Shown here: one piece after another, positions 35,590-46,591 of the stretch
Numbering within the stretch: position 1 is the stretch's first letter
Layout of the letters: every line of letters begins with the position of its first letter
Translations under genes and position numbers: made by a program
The notes under the pieces: model-generated
Database searches by the model: none
Told to the model about the DNA's origin: nothing
Seen by the model: only the letters and a program-made list of their open reading frames with translations
DNA from: Acidobacteriota bacterium
GTDB lineage: Bacteria > Acidobacteriota > Vicinamibacteria > Vicinamibacterales > JAFNAJ01
DNA length: 64,000 nucleotides
Assembly (NCBI GenBank): GCA_023384575.1
Contig: JAHDVP010000010.1
Location: 62,001-126,000 of the forward strand
Reading direction: 5' to 3'

Positions 35590-37908
35590 ATGCCGCACAC
35601 GAACGTTCGTCCCGACCGCTCCGGGCCTCGTGCCCGAGGGCATCTCGTCGTCGCGATCGCCGCCCTGTCGCTGCTCGGCACGAGCGCCGCGCTCGACGCC
35701 CAGCAGCCGCCGCGCCTCACGCTCGAGCGCGTCGCCTCGCTGCCTTCGCTGACCGGCACCGCGCCGTCACAGCCCACGTGGTCTCCCGACAGCCGCCGCC
35801 TCGCGTTTCTCTGGAACGACGAGGGTCTGCCGTTCCGCGACGTGTGGGTCGTCGACGTGGCCGCCGGCACGGCGCCGACGCGAGTGACCCGCCTCCACGA
35901 GGCGGCCTCGCCGGCAGTCGACCACCCGGACCCGAACATCGCCCTGCGCCAGCGTGTCAACGCGCGGCTGCGCACGGGCGTGTCCGCCGTGCAGTGGTCG
36001 CCCGACGGCCGGTCGCTGCTCTTCGTATACGAGGGCGGACTGCACCGCATCCTCCCGGACGGCTCCGGGCGCGAGCGCCTCCACCCCGGCGTCTCGGGCG
36101 TCTCGGCCATCGAGGTCTCGCCCAATCGGACGTTCGTGTCGTTCCTCTCCGGTGGTGACGTCTGGCTGTGGAACCAGGACACCGGCCTCGTGACGCGGGC
36201 CACCCGGATCGGTCAGCCACCGGTGGGCGTCGTGCCGGGCGCCCGCTACCTCCGCAACGACGTCGAGGTCAGCTCGTACCGCTGGTCGCCCGACAGCCGC
36301 TGGATTGCGCTGCAGCTCGACGACCGGAGCCGCGTGCGCCAGGTCGCCATCCCCGACTACCTCGCCGAAGAGACGACGATCAACGTGCTGCGGCGCGACT
36401 TCCCGGGGGAGAACGACCACCTCCGCACGATCGGCGTGCTGTCGGTGGACCGCGGCCGCGTCTGGCACGTGCCGCTCCCGGAGCCCGAGGCCCGGCGCAA
36501 CGCGAGCTACGCCTGGTCGCCGGACAGCCGGCTGCTGCTCATCGACCGGTTCTCCGAGGATGCGGTGCACCGCTGGCTCACCCTCGCCGACGTCACCGAG
36601 CAGTCGGTGCGCGACCTCTGGCACGATCGCCGCGACACACGCACGACCGTGTACTGGAACTCCGACTGGCAGAGCGACGGCCGAGGCGTGCTGTTCATCT
36701 CGGACATGGAAGACCGCCACCGTCTCTACGGGCTGCCGGTCACGGGCGGCAAGGCCACCCGCCTCACCGACGGCGACTGGAGCGTCGTTGGCGCGGCCCT
36801 GTCGACGTCTCCGCTGATCGTCTCGGCCTCGAGCAAGGAGGTCTTCTTCCTCTCGACGCAGGAGGGGCCCTACGAACGGCACGTGTACCGGATGCCGCAG
36901 GGTGGCGGACCGACCTCGCGGGTGACCAGGCTGCGGGGCGTGCACCAGCCGCTGCTCTCGCCCGACGGCTCGCGGATCGCCCTGCTCCACTCGAACGACA
37001 CCACCCCGCCCGATCTGTACGTCGTCGACAGCCGCGGCGCCGAGCCCGAGCGTCGGCTGACGACGTCGCCGCCGGCGGAGTTCAACGGCTACCCGTGGAC
37101 CGCCGCGGAATACGTCACCTTCAAGAGCCATGTCGACGGCACGATGCTGCACGGCCGCCTCGTCCTGCCGCCGAACATGGACCGGACGAAGAAGTACCCG
37201 GTCATCATCGGTCCGGTGTACTCGGACACGGTGCGCAACCAGTGGCGAGGCACCTTCGCCCTGCTCCAGCAGTACCTGGCGATTGAAGGCGGCTACATCG
37301 GCTTCCACGTCGACATCCGCGGCAGCGTCGGCTACGGGCGCGACCACAAGGAGCGGCTGCTGATGGACTACGGCGGCATCGACGTCGAGGACATCCACAG
37401 CGGCGCCGAGTTCCTGAAGACGCTGCCGTACGTCGACCCGGACCGCATCGGGCTCTGGGGCAGCAGCTACGGCGGCCTGATGACGGCGATGTCGCTCTTC
37501 AAGAAGCCAGGGGTCTACCGAGCGGGGGTGGCGGGGGCGCCGGCCACGAACGTCTGGCACGCGACGACGGGCGAGGTCGACGTCGCGCGTCGCCCGGACA
37601 TTCACCCGGACAGCTATCGCCGGGCGTCGGTCTTCATGCGCGGCGAGGACCTTCGCGACCCGCTCATGATCATCCACGGCATGCAGGACGATGTCGTCCT
37701 GTTCAAGGACTCGGTGGTCCTGGCCGAGAAGCTGATGATGCTCGGCAAGGACTTCGACTTCGTGGTCGCGCCAAGCGCCGTGCACGGGTGGACGCAGAAG
37801 GAGTATGCCGCCGTGTACCTGCTGCGCAAGCTCGTCGACTTCTTCGACCGCCACGTCGGGCGCGGCCCGACCGGGCCGGGCACCACCGCCGGGCCGCCTC
37901 GTCACTGA
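35590..37908 (+). CDS. exported S9-family prolyl oligopeptidase-type peptidase
   Basis: A 772-residue serine peptidase of the DPP-IV/acylaminoacyl peptidase type. Signal segment (LVVAIAALSLLGTSAALDAQ) near residue 25, then a WD40-like beta-propeller up to about residue 500 with repeated WSPDSR blades. The C-terminal alpha/beta-hydrolase carries the nucleophile Ser626 in GSSYGG, an aspartate in HGMQDDVV and a histidine in SAVHGWTQ. The start ATG 35590 has AGGAAGG directly upstream. It follows the TonB receptor after 112 bp in the same direction and is a close paralogue of the lipoprotein peptidase at 41853-44090. Periplasmic peptide degradation is the likely role. Confidence 0.88.
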   Translation: MPHTNVRPDRSGPRARGHLVVAIAALSLLGTSAALDAQQPPRLTLERVASLPSLTGTAPSQPTWSPDSRRLAFLWNDEGLPFRDVWVVDVAAGTAPTRVTRLHEAASPAVDHPDPNIALRQRVNARLRTGVSAVQWSPDGRSLLFVYEGGLHRILPDGSGRERLHPGVSGVSAIEVSPNRTFVSFLSGGDVWLWNQDTGLVTRATRIGQPPVGVVPGARYLRNDVEVSSYRWSPDSRWIALQLDDRSRVRQVAIPDYLAEETTINVLRRDFPGENDHLRTIGVLSVDRGRVWHVPLPEPEARRNASYAWSPDSRLLLIDRFSEDAVHRWLTLADVTEQSVRDLWHDRRDTRTTVYWNSDWQSDGRGVLFISDMEDRHRLYGLPVTGGKATRLTDGDWSVVGAALSTSPLIVSASSKEVFFLSTQEGPYERHVYRMPQGGGPTSRVTRLRGVHQPLLSPDGSRIALLHSNDTTPPDLYVVDSRGAEPERRLTTSPPAEFNGYPWTAAEYVTFKSHVDGTMLHGRLVLPPNMDRTKKYPVIIGPVYSDTVRNQWRGTFALLQQYLAIEGGYIGFHVDIRGSVGYGRDHKERLLMDYGGIDVEDIHSGAEFLKTLPYVDPDRIGLWGSSYGGLMTAMSLFKKPGVYRAGVAGAPATNVWHATTGEVDVARRPDIHPDSYRRASVFMRGEDLRDPLMIIHGMQDDVVLFKDSVVLAEKLMMLGKDFDFVVAPSAVHGWTQKEYAAVYLLRKLVDFFDRHVGRGPTGPGTTAGPPRH

Positions 37909-37967
37909 ACCACCCGCCGGGGCGGCGTCGCCCGTTTTCGCGACGCCGTCCCCACCGCCCGCCTTCC

Positions 37968-38192
37968 GCCTGGAGCGGATCTCACTTGCGTTGATGCTGC
38001 CCGTCCCGGTTCCGACGACCGGACCGCCCTGCGAGGGCGCCGCGGACCGCTGGCCGCGCGGGTCGCGCCGGGGCCCCGTCGCCAGCGCTCAACCGCGCTG
38101 GCCCCCCGAGCCTTCTCGGGCGGTCAGGCGTGTCGCGTCGGTCGTCTCCACAGGGCCAGGCACCCTCAACGCAAGTGAGATCCGGCCTAGAG
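37968..38192. repeat. small element bounded by 18-bp inverted repeats, MITE-like
   Basis: An 18-bp sequence starting GGATCTCACTTGCG at 37977-37994 returns exactly inverted at 38166-38183. Similarity continues for about 20 bases inside with mismatches. Outside, GCCTGGAG (37968-37975) and GCCTAGAG (38185-38192) form a 7-of-8 direct repeat, as an imperfect target duplication would. The right repeat abuts the MTA phosphorylase stop codon. No transposase is encoded in the 171-bp interior. It lies between convergent genes and could also act as a bidirectional terminator. Confidence 0.45.
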
Positions 38193-39044
38193 GTACTTGC
38201 CGACGATGGGCGCGAGCTCCACGCGTACGGCGTCCGGTACGGCATCCGGGCGGGTGATGATGGCGGCCGACAGGGCCCGTGCGCACTCGCACGCGCGCTC
38301 GACGGGCAGCTTCGCGACGGCGTTCCTGATCACCCGTTGCGCCGCGACGGCGTTCTGCTGCAGGTTGGCGATCACCATGTCCACGGTGACCTGGTCGTGT
38401 TCGGGATGCCAGCAGTCGTAGTCGGTCACGAGCGCGATCGTCACGAAGCAGATCTCGGCTTCGCGCGCCAGCTTGGCCTCCTGCAGGTTCGTCATGCCGA
38501 TGACGTCCATGCCCCACGACCGGTACAGCTCCGACTCGGCCTTCGTCGAGAACTGCGGCCCCTCCATGCAGACATAGGTCCCGCCCGGATGCACGCGGAC
38601 GCCGGCGTCGACGGCCGACGCGTAGGCGATGCCGCTCAACGTCGCGCACACCGGGTGGGCGAACGAGACGTGCGCGGCCAGGCCGCGGCCGAAGAACGTG
38701 CTGATGCGCCCGCGGGTCCGGTCGAAGAACTGGTCGGGGATCACGAGATCGAGCGGCGCGTACTGCTCTTTCAGGCTGCCCACGGCGCTCGCCGACAGGA
38801 TCCACTCGACACCCAGGGTCTTGAAGCCGTAGATGTTCGCGCGGAAGTTCAGTTCCGACGGCAGCAGACGGTGCCCGACCCCGTGCCTGGCGAGGAAGGC
38901 GACGCGACGGCCATCGAGGGTCCCGGTGACGTACGGCCCCGACGGCGGGCCGAACGGCGTCTCGACGTGCACCTCCTGCCGATCCTGGAGGTCTGCCATG
39001 TCGTACAGCCCGCTGCCACCGATGATCCCGATCTGAATGCTCAT
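38187..39044 (-). CDS. mtnP: S-methyl-5'-thioadenosine phosphorylase
   Basis: The enzyme cleaves methylthioadenosine with phosphate to adenine and methylthioribose-1-phosphate, starting methionine salvage. The 285-residue protein has the family N terminus [11 protein letters not shown] and phosphate-site [20 protein letters not shown]. Later it has [32 protein letters not shown] and the substrate-site residues around VTDYDCW. Length and order match MtaP rather than purine nucleoside phosphorylase. Other methionine-salvage genes are not in the window. Its stop codon touches the repeat element to the left. Confidence 0.92.
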   Translation of the reverse strand: MSIQIGIIGGSGLYDMADLQDRQEVHVETPFGPPSGPYVTGTLDGRRVAFLARHGVGHRLLPSELNFRANIYGFKTLGVEWILSASAVGSLKEQYAPLDLVIPDQFFDRTRGRISTFFGRGLAAHVSFAHPVCATLSGIAYASAVDAGVRVHPGGTYVCMEGPQFSTKAESELYRSWGMDVIGMTNLQEAKLAREAEICFVTIALVTDYDCWHPEHDQVTVDMVIANLQQNAVAAQRVIRNAVAKLPVERACECARALSAAIITRPDAVPDAVRVELAPIVGKYL

Positions 39045-39114
39045 GAACGTTCGCTCCCGACGCGGTGCCCTGGGGGGCCTCTCGCCGGTCGATGCCGGCG
39101 TGCGAGGCGGGTCG

Positions 39115-39146
39115 GTCGGCCGGCCGGGCCCAGGGTCCCGGCCGAC
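39115..39146. terminator. GC-rich hairpin downstream of the flavin monooxygenase gene
   Basis: The arms GTCGGCCGG and CCGGCCGAC match perfectly over 9 bp around a 14-base loop. It lies 48 bases beyond the stop of the minus-strand monooxygenase gene, before the mtnP promoter area. No U-run follows on either strand, so efficient intrinsic termination is doubtful; it is the most stable structure in this 149-bp gap. Confidence 0.35.
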
Positions 39147-39193
39147 GGTTCAACGCGACAGTGCCGAAGCGTAGAGGGTGGCTCGGGCCCCGG

Positions 39194-40350
39194 TCAAGCC
39201 GCACCGCCCGCGGCGGGCGGCCCCTGGCCCCTCACCGCCTCGTACGCGGCCACGAATGCGGGATCACGCCGCCTGAGCCGGTCGAGGTCGATCCGCTTGC
39301 TGCGGGTCATGGCATGGTAGGCGAACTCGATGGGATCGAGGTGCAGGTAGTCGGCCGCGTGTTCGAACCAGACGAGGCTCTCGTGAGCGGCCTCCTGCAG
39401 ACGCTCGACCACCGGGCGGCGGCTCGCCTCGAAGGCCGGCAGCGCCTCCCCGACGCGCTCGCCCTGTTCGAAGGCGGCCGCGAGCGCGATGGCGTCTTCG
39501 AGCGCGAGCTTCGTCCCCGAGCCAATCGAGAAATGGGCCGTGTGCAGGGCGTCGCCGAGCAGGACGACGTGGTCGTGGAACCAGTGCCGGTTCTTCACCA
39601 GCGGGAAGTTGAGCCAGCGGACGAAGTCGTTCGTCAGCAGGCGGTGGCCGCCGAGATCGTCGGCGAACACCCGCTCGAGATAGGCGCAGGTGTCGGCGTC
39701 GCTCATCCGCTCGAAGCCGGCGGCCTGCCACGTGGCGGCCGGGCACTCCACGATGAAGGTGCTCGTCGTCGAGCTGAACCGGTAGGAGTGCGCCATGAAG
39801 AGGCCCGCACCATCCTGGCGGAACGTCAGGGTGAGACCGTCGAACACCCGGTCGGTGCCCAGCCAGATGTACTTGTTCGGCCGCAGGTCGACCGACGGCT
39901 GGAAATGGGGTGCATACGTTCGTCGAACGAGGCTGTTGGCGCCATCGGCGCCGACGAGCAGGTCGCTCGGCGGGAGCTCCGCGAGGTCGGCGATCGCCGT
40001 GCGAAACCGCAGCGTCACCCCGAGCTCCGCCGCCCGCTCCTGGAGGCTGCGCAGGAAGTCGACCCGCGCGATGCCGGAGAAGCGGTTCCCGCCGATGCTG
40101 ATCTTCTGCCCTCGATGGACGATGTCGACGTTGTCCCAGATCGCGCACTGGGACGAGATGCGATCGTAGGTCGGCTCGTCACTCTCCCGCAGATACGCGA
40201 ACGTGCGATCCGAGAAGACGATGCCCCAGCCGAACGTGTCGCCTGGCGCATCGCGCTCGAACACCGTGATGTCCCACGAAGGCCGGCGACGCTTCATGAG
40301 AATCGAGAAATAGAGGCCTGCCGGCCCTGCTCCCACAATGGCGATGCGCA

Positions 40351-40351
<1 letters not shown>
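39194..40351 (-). CDS. FAD monooxygenase of the salicylyl-CoA/2-aminobenzoyl-CoA hydroxylase type
   Basis: A 385-residue class A flavin monooxygenase. Dinucleotide motif GAGPAG at residues 7-12, then the distinctive DTFGWGIVFSD near residue 39. GADGANSLVRR follows, and the second FAD motif LLGDALHTAHFSIGSG near residue 275. The FGWGxVFSD segment is characteristic of the N-terminal half of fused 2-aminobenzoyl-CoA monooxygenase/reductase and salicylyl-CoA 5-hydroxylase proteins. Here it is a separate gene whose ATG shares one base with the stop of an Old Yellow Enzyme gene (TGATG). It probably hydroxylates an aryl-CoA; the exact substrate is not known. Confidence 0.8.
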
Positions 40352-41841
<1,490 letters not shown>

Positions 41842-41852
41842 GTGACCGGTCC

Positions 41853-44090
41853 CTACCGCGTCGGCCCGCGCCCCAGGTGCCTCTCGAAGAAGTCGACCAT
41901 CTTCCGGAACGCGAACCGGGTCTGGTAGAGCCCCTCGTTGTCCCAGCCGTGCTGCGCGTCGGGCAGCGTCACGAACTCGACGTCCTTCTCGAGCAGCATG
42001 AGGTGCTGCACGAGCGTCACCGAGTCCTTGTAGAGCACGATGGAGTCGCGCATGCCGTGCACGAGCATCAGGTGGTCCTGCAGGCCGGCCGCCTTCGTGT
42101 GCGACGAGGCGTTGGCATACGCCTCGGGCTGTTCCTGCGGCCGCATCATCACGCGCTGCTCACCGGTCAGCGCGTGCCACACGTTCGTCGCCGGCGCCCC
42201 GGCGATGCCCGCCGCGTACACCCCCGGCTTCGTGAAGAGCGACATCGTCGTCAGCAGCCCGCCGTAGCTGCTGCCCCACATGCCGATGCGCGCCGGGTCG
42301 GCAATGCCCTCGTCGACCAGGTATCGCGTGCCGCTGTACAGGTCCTCGACGTCGATGCCGCCGTAATCGAGCCGGATCCGTCGGCGGAACGCCTTGCCCC
42401 GCCCGGAGCTGCCGCTGATGTCGACGGTGAGGAGGACGTACCCCTCCTGGAGCAGGAACTGATCCAGGCCCCATGTCGGGTGCGCCGTGCGGCCGCCCCA
42501 CTGGTTGCGCACGGTGTTCGAGTAGACCGACCCGAGAATCGCCGGATAGCGCTGGCCCTGCCGGTAGTCGGGCGGCAGCGCCAGCCGGCCGTGGAGCGTC
42601 GTCCCGTCGAGGTGGTGACGGAACGTCACGTACCGCGGCTGCACCCAGGTGTACTCCGCGAACTCAGGCAGGGGCGACGTCGTCACGCGACGCTCGGTGC
42701 TCTCGTCGGGTGAATCGACGTCGAGCCGGGTCAGGAAGAAGTCGGGCGGCACCTCGTCACTCGAGAAGTGCACCGCCGCGTGACGACCGTCAGGTGAGAT
42801 CACCGAGGCGTGCGTGCCCGGCCTGACCGACAGGCGTCGGGCATCGCCACCCGCGAGCGGCACGCTGAAGACGTGCCGCTCCTCGGGCCGGCCCTCGTTG
42901 CCGACGACGATGACGCCCTGCGGCGTGACGGTCGCGCCGAACACGGCCCAGTCACCCGACGTGATGCGACGCGGCGCGCCGCCAGCACGCGGCACGAGAT
43001 ACACGTGGTAGTCCTCGTCACGATCGGACACGAAGTAGAGACCTTCGCCATCCCGCGCCCACGCGATCCACCATTGCGCCGTCACGTTCTCGGGCTCGTT
43101 CTCGCGCACGAGGAGCGTGGTCGCGAGGCTCGCAGCGTCGACCAGCAGGATGCGCCGATCCTTCACGAACACGTCGCTCTTGTCGACGGCCAGCTGCCGG
43201 CCGTCCGGGGCCCACTCGTATCCGAAGATGACATCCATGCGCTCCGGCCCCAGATCGACCCACCGGAGGTCGCGGCCGTCGGCGCCGACCAGGCCGAGGC
43301 GCCGCCCGTCCGATGTCTCGCCGGGGAACGGCCGGCGGATCTCGACAAACGACGTTTCCTCGGTCAGGTAGTCGGGAATGCGCCTGACGCTGACCGCCGT
43401 GCGGTCGTTCTCGACCAGCGCGAGGCGCCGCCCGTCGGGCGACCACCGGAAGCTCTCGACGAACACGGCATCACGCGCGATCGACGCGACACGCCGCGCG
43501 GGTCCAGGCGTCTCGCCGGCGAGGTCCATCACCCAGAGGCCGCCGCCGTGCAGGTAGGCGAGATCCGACGAGCCCGGGGCGAAGGCGGGACGGGTCTCCG
43601 GACCTGGCGTCTCGGTGAGCCGCCTGGGCTCGCTGCCGGCTTCGACGCTGTACAGGTCGCCGCCGAACGTGAAGACCATCCGGCGGCCGTCGGGATGCCA
43701 CAACACACCGTTCACGCCCGAGTCGGTCTCCGCGGCCACGGCCTGCTGGCGCAGCGAGATGTCGGCACCCGGCTCCGGCGGGGCTTCACGCCGCGGCAGG
43801 CGCGTCACCCGCTCCGGCCGCTCGCCGTCGACGGCGACCGTCCACACGTCGTAGAAGTTGGTGCCTTCGTCGTTCCAGAGGAAGGCCACCCGTGTGCTGT
43901 CGGCCGACCACGCGAAGCCTCGCGGCTCTGTGCCGATCAGCGTCGGCAAAGAGTACAGCCGTTCGAGCGTCAGCCTCTTGGCCGGGGGCGCGGCCGGCGG
44001 CGGTGCGCACCCGGCAAGGCCCGCGAGCCCCAGAACCACGAACAGGGCACCGGCAACAGCCGGGCGCCGGGGGGCGTTCCACGTGATCAT
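41853..44090 (-). CDS. S9-family peptidase, predicted lipoprotein
   Basis: A 745-residue serine peptidase, paralogous to the one at 35590-37908. Both share RLTLERLYSLPTLIGT-like openings and the WNDEG propeller blade. The signal ends with LAGLAGC, a good lipobox, so the enzyme is probably membrane-anchored in the cell envelope. A WD40-like propeller spans to about residue 490. The catalytic domain has Ser608 in GSSYGG, an aspartate in HGMRDSIV and a histidine in DAQHGWDN. GGAGA precedes the ATG. It is embedded between a cyclase-family lipoprotein and aryl-CoA oxygenase genes, in the same direction. Confidence 0.87.
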   Translation of the reverse strand: MITWNAPRRPAVAGALFVVLGLAGLAGCAPPPAAPPAKRLTLERLYSLPTLIGTEPRGFAWSADSTRVAFLWNDEGTNFYDVWTVAVDGERPERVTRLPRREAPPEPGADISLRQQAVAAETDSGVNGVLWHPDGRRMVFTFGGDLYSVEAGSEPRRLTETPGPETRPAFAPGSSDLAYLHGGGLWVMDLAGETPGPARRVASIARDAVFVESFRWSPDGRRLALVENDRTAVSVRRIPDYLTEETSFVEIRRPFPGETSDGRRLGLVGADGRDLRWVDLGPERMDVIFGYEWAPDGRQLAVDKSDVFVKDRRILLVDAASLATTLLVRENEPENVTAQWWIAWARDGEGLYFVSDRDEDYHVYLVPRAGGAPRRITSGDWAVFGATVTPQGVIVVGNEGRPEERHVFSVPLAGGDARRLSVRPGTHASVISPDGRHAAVHFSSDEVPPDFFLTRLDVDSPDESTERRVTTSPLPEFAEYTWVQPRYVTFRHHLDGTTLHGRLALPPDYRQGQRYPAILGSVYSNTVRNQWGGRTAHPTWGLDQFLLQEGYVLLTVDISGSSGRGKAFRRRIRLDYGGIDVEDLYSGTRYLVDEGIADPARIGMWGSSYGGLLTTMSLFTKPGVYAAGIAGAPATNVWHALTGEQRVMMRPQEQPEAYANASSHTKAAGLQDHLMLVHGMRDSIVLYKDSVTLVQHLMLLEKDVEFVTLPDAQHGWDNEGLYQTRFAFRKMVDFFERHLGRGPTR

Positions 44091-44162
44091 CGTTCGTCTC
44101 CTGCGTTGCCCGCGGTCCGGGGCAGAGGCACGGATCGCCGGGGCTTCGCCAATATCCCGTAG

Positions 44163-44186
44163 CGGCAGGGACTTCAGCCCCTGCCG
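44163..44186. repeat. REP-like hairpin between cyclase and peptidase genes
   Basis: CGGCAGGG and CCCTGCCG pair perfectly around an 8-base loop ending the phrase GACTTCAGC. The form (GGCAGGG-xCTTCAGC-CCTGCC) is that of intergenic repeats found dispersed in many bacterial genomes. Only one copy lies in this window, so its repeat status rests on general knowledge. It may stabilise or terminate the upstream message. Confidence 0.4.
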
Positions 44187-44224
44187 TCCCTCCCTGCCGT
44201 CCCCCCGCAACCCCACCACCAGCG

Positions 44225-45115
44225 TCAGGACCCCGACGGCACGAGCGCGATGACGCGCACGGGACTGCCCGAGCCCCGTACGATTTTGAGCGGCGTCGCG
44301 ATGACGACCGCGCCCGTGGCGGGCAGCCGGTCGACGTTGGCGAGCTGCGTCAGCCCGTACTTGCCCGCGCCGTGCATCGTGAAGTGATTGGGAAACGGCG
44401 GGTCGGCGGTCGCCCCCACGGCCGCATCGGTGCCGACGGCCTCGGTGCCGACGCCGAGCACGTTGCGCTCGGTCGTCAGGAACTCGGCCGACTCGAGGCC
44501 GAAGCCCGGGTAGCGCGGTGCGCCATTCTCGCCGACGTTGAAGAACCGTCCGGCATCGGCCGCCCGCTCGCCCCACCCGCTCCTGAGGATCACCCACGCG
44601 CGATCGGGAATACGGCCGTGTTCGCCTTCCCAGTCGAGGAGCGTCTGGCGCGTCGCCACGAAATTCGGGTTCTCGCGCACCTCAGCGGTCACGTCGATCA
44701 CGGCCGCCGGCCCGATGAACTGGTCGGGCGCGATCGTGTCGACGCACGCGAGATCGCGACCGCTGATCCAGTGACAGGGCGCGTCGAAGTGCGTCCCGAC
44801 GTGCTCGCCGAACGCCATCGCGTTCCAGTACCACGCGGGACCCTGCTCGTCGAAGTTCGACAGCAGCGTCCGCGAGAACCCGGGGGTGTTCGCAAACGGG
44901 GGCGGCAGCGAGATGATCGGCGTCGCCTCGTCGAGAGGCTGCGTGAGATCGACCACCGACACGGCCCCGCTGGCGACGGCGGCGGTGAGGGCGTCGAGCG
45001 TCCCGGTTGCCCCACCGGCCGCCGGGGCCGGACGATCGGCCGGGGCAGGGGCCCCGCACCCGAAGGCGGTGAGCAGCGCAAGGGCGGCGAGCGTTCGAGA
45101 CGACATCGTGCGCAT
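44225..45115 (-). CDS. cyclase-family (kynurenine formamidase-like) lipoprotein
   Basis: A 296-residue metal-dependent hydrolase. The family metal motif HVGTHFDAPCHW (HxGTHxDxPxH) lies near residue 108, preceded by VVDLTQPLDEATPI and followed by VILRSGWGE. The N terminus is a signal ending LLTAFGC, a lipobox-like site, so the protein is probably exported and lipid-anchored, unlike cytoplasmic KynB. AGGAGAT lies before the ATG at 45115. Family members hydrolyse formylkynurenine, isatin or similar ring amides. Neighbouring aryl-CoA oxygenase genes make an aromatic amide plausible, but its envelope location argues against a simple KynB role. Confidence 0.8.
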   Translation of the reverse strand: MRTMSSRTLAALALLTAFGCGAPAPADRPAPAAGGATGTLDALTAAVASGAVSVVDLTQPLDEATPIISLPPPFANTPGFSRTLLSNFDEQGPAWYWNAMAFGEHVGTHFDAPCHWISGRDLACVDTIAPDQFIGPAAVIDVTAEVRENPNFVATRQTLLDWEGEHGRIPDRAWVILRSGWGERAADAGRFFNVGENGAPRYPGFGLESAEFLTTERNVLGVGTEAVGTDAAVGATADPPFPNHFTMHGAGKYGLTQLANVDRLPATGAVVIATPLKIVRGSGSPVRVIALVPSGS

Positions 45116-45157
45116 GCGGCGATCTCCTGGTCTGCGCGGAGCACGAGGCTTCGCGGT

Positions 45158-46555
45158 TCACGAGCGGTTTCGTTCGACAGCCTCTCCAGCCGGCGAGGCG
45201 GCAGCCCCGCCGGCCGACTCGAGCCTGTGTTTCACGCGATCGAGGTACTGGAACGCCACCATGCCGTCGGCGGCCCGGTGGTCGAAGGTCAACGACAGGG
45301 TCATGATGGGGCGCACCGCAATCGCGTCCTCGTCGACCACCACCGGCCGCTTGACGATGGCGCCGAGGCCGAGGATGGCCACCTGCGGCTGATTGAGGAT
45401 CGGCGTCCCGGTCAGGCCGCCGAAGATGCCCGGATTGGTCAGGGTGAACGTCCCTCCCTGCACGTCGTCGACCGTCAGCGCGCGGCTGCGCGCGCGCGTC
45501 GCGGCGTCGTGAACGGCATGGGCCAGCCCTGACAACGAGAGGTCCTCGGCGCGGCGAATCACCGGGACCACGAGGTCGCCGGTGTCCGGGACCGCCACGG
45601 CGATCCCGAGGTTGACGTGCGGCTTCAGCACGAGATCGTCGCCGACGATCGACGCGTTCAGCACCTCGAACTCCGCCAGCGCGGCCACGGCCGCGGCGGC
45701 GACGAGTACCGTGTACGTGACGGGCGGATCGGCCGGACCCCGTCGATCCCGATCGCGTGAGACGATGGCGGCGGCGCGCGACATGTCGCACTCGGCAAAC
45801 GCCGTCGCGTGCGGACTGATCCTGACCGACCACGCCATGTGTTGCGCAATCTTGCGCCGTACTGGCGACAGGGGCACGCGGCGGTCGCCAGGCCCCGGAC
45901 GATACACGTACTCCGGCGGGATCGGGTCGAGGGGCGCCGCCCCGCCGCTCGCCGCGGCGATCGGCACAGCCGGCCGCACGGTCGGTGCGCCCGCGGCACG
46001 CGCCGCGAGGAAACGCTCGACATCGCGCTTGGTCACGCGCCCGCCGCGCCCCGACCCCTCGAGCGCCACGAGGCCGTCGAGCGGCAGGCCGCCGGCCCGT
46101 GCCGCGTCGAGCACGGCCTGACTGAGGGACCGGTTGGCCGGCGCGGGGACGTGGTGCGGCGTCGAAGCCGGCGCGGGAGGGCTGCCGGACGCCAGCGGCG
46201 CCCGCACACCGCCGCGCTCGAAGGTGAGCGGCGCGTGTGTTGCCTTGAAGTGTCCGGAGGCCTCCTCGGCCGGCGGCGCCGCCGGCGGCGGCGCGGGCCC
46301 GGTCGCGCCGGCGGCTGCGCCGCGCGGCCGCACGCGCGCCATCACCGCACCGACGGCCACGGTGTCGCCGGGTTGCGCCAGGATCTCGGCGACCACACCG
46401 GCGACCGGCGAAGGCACCTCGGTATCGACCTTGTCGGTCGAGATCTCGACGATGGCCTCGTCGCGTTCCACGACGTCGCCCGGTGCCTTCAGCCACCGTA
46501 CGATCGTGCCCTCGGCGAGCGACTCGCCCATCTGCGGCATCACGACGTCGTCCAT
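45158..46555 (-). CDS. dihydrolipoamide acyltransferase, E2 of a 2-oxoacid dehydrogenase complex
   Basis: The 465-residue E2 core carries one lipoyl domain at residues 1-77 with the modified lysine Lys42 (STDKVDTE). A long Ala/Pro linker follows, then a peripheral-subunit-binding domain near residue 160 (GSGRGGRVTKRDVERFL). The catalytic acyltransferase domain ends with the active-site motif DHRAADGM near residue 430. The acyl group could be acetyl or branched-chain; the single lipoyl domain and the separate E1alpha/E1beta genes fit a branched-chain or acetoin/pyruvate complex equally. It begins 36 bp after the E1beta stop. No E3 gene is present in the window. Confidence 0.9.
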   Translation of the reverse strand: MDDVVMPQMGESLAEGTIVRWLKAPGDVVERDEAIVEISTDKVDTEVPSPVAGVVAEILAQPGDTVAVGAVMARVRPRGAAAGATGPAPPPAAPPAEEASGHFKATHAPLTFERGGVRAPLASGSPPAPASTPHHVPAPANRSLSQAVLDAARAGGLPLDGLVALEGSGRGGRVTKRDVERFLAARAAGAPTVRPAVPIAAASGGAAPLDPIPPEYVYRPGPGDRRVPLSPVRRKIAQHMAWSVRISPHATAFAECDMSRAAAIVSRDRDRRGPADPPVTYTVLVAAAAVAALAEFEVLNASIVGDDLVLKPHVNLGIAVAVPDTGDLVVPVIRRAEDLSLSGLAHAVHDAATRARSRALTVDDVQGGTFTLTNPGIFGGLTGTPILNQPQVAILGLGAIVKRPVVVDEDAIAVRPIMTLSLTFDHRAADGMVAFQYLDRVKHRLESAGGAAASPAGEAVERNRS

Positions 46556-46591
46556 GGCTCCTGTTCCCTCCCGTCGCCCCCGTGCGTCGGT

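Noticed and set aside
37909-38186. The 278-bp gap after the S9 peptidase as a coding gene
   Set aside because: Short frames here only translate the inverted repeat ends (ISLAL-type phrases on both strands) and have no start with ribosome-binding site.
38089-39204. A long minus-strand frame overlapping mtnP
   Set aside because: It is a frame-shifted shadow of mtnP with Arg-rich composition; the real gene ends at 38187 with normal family length.
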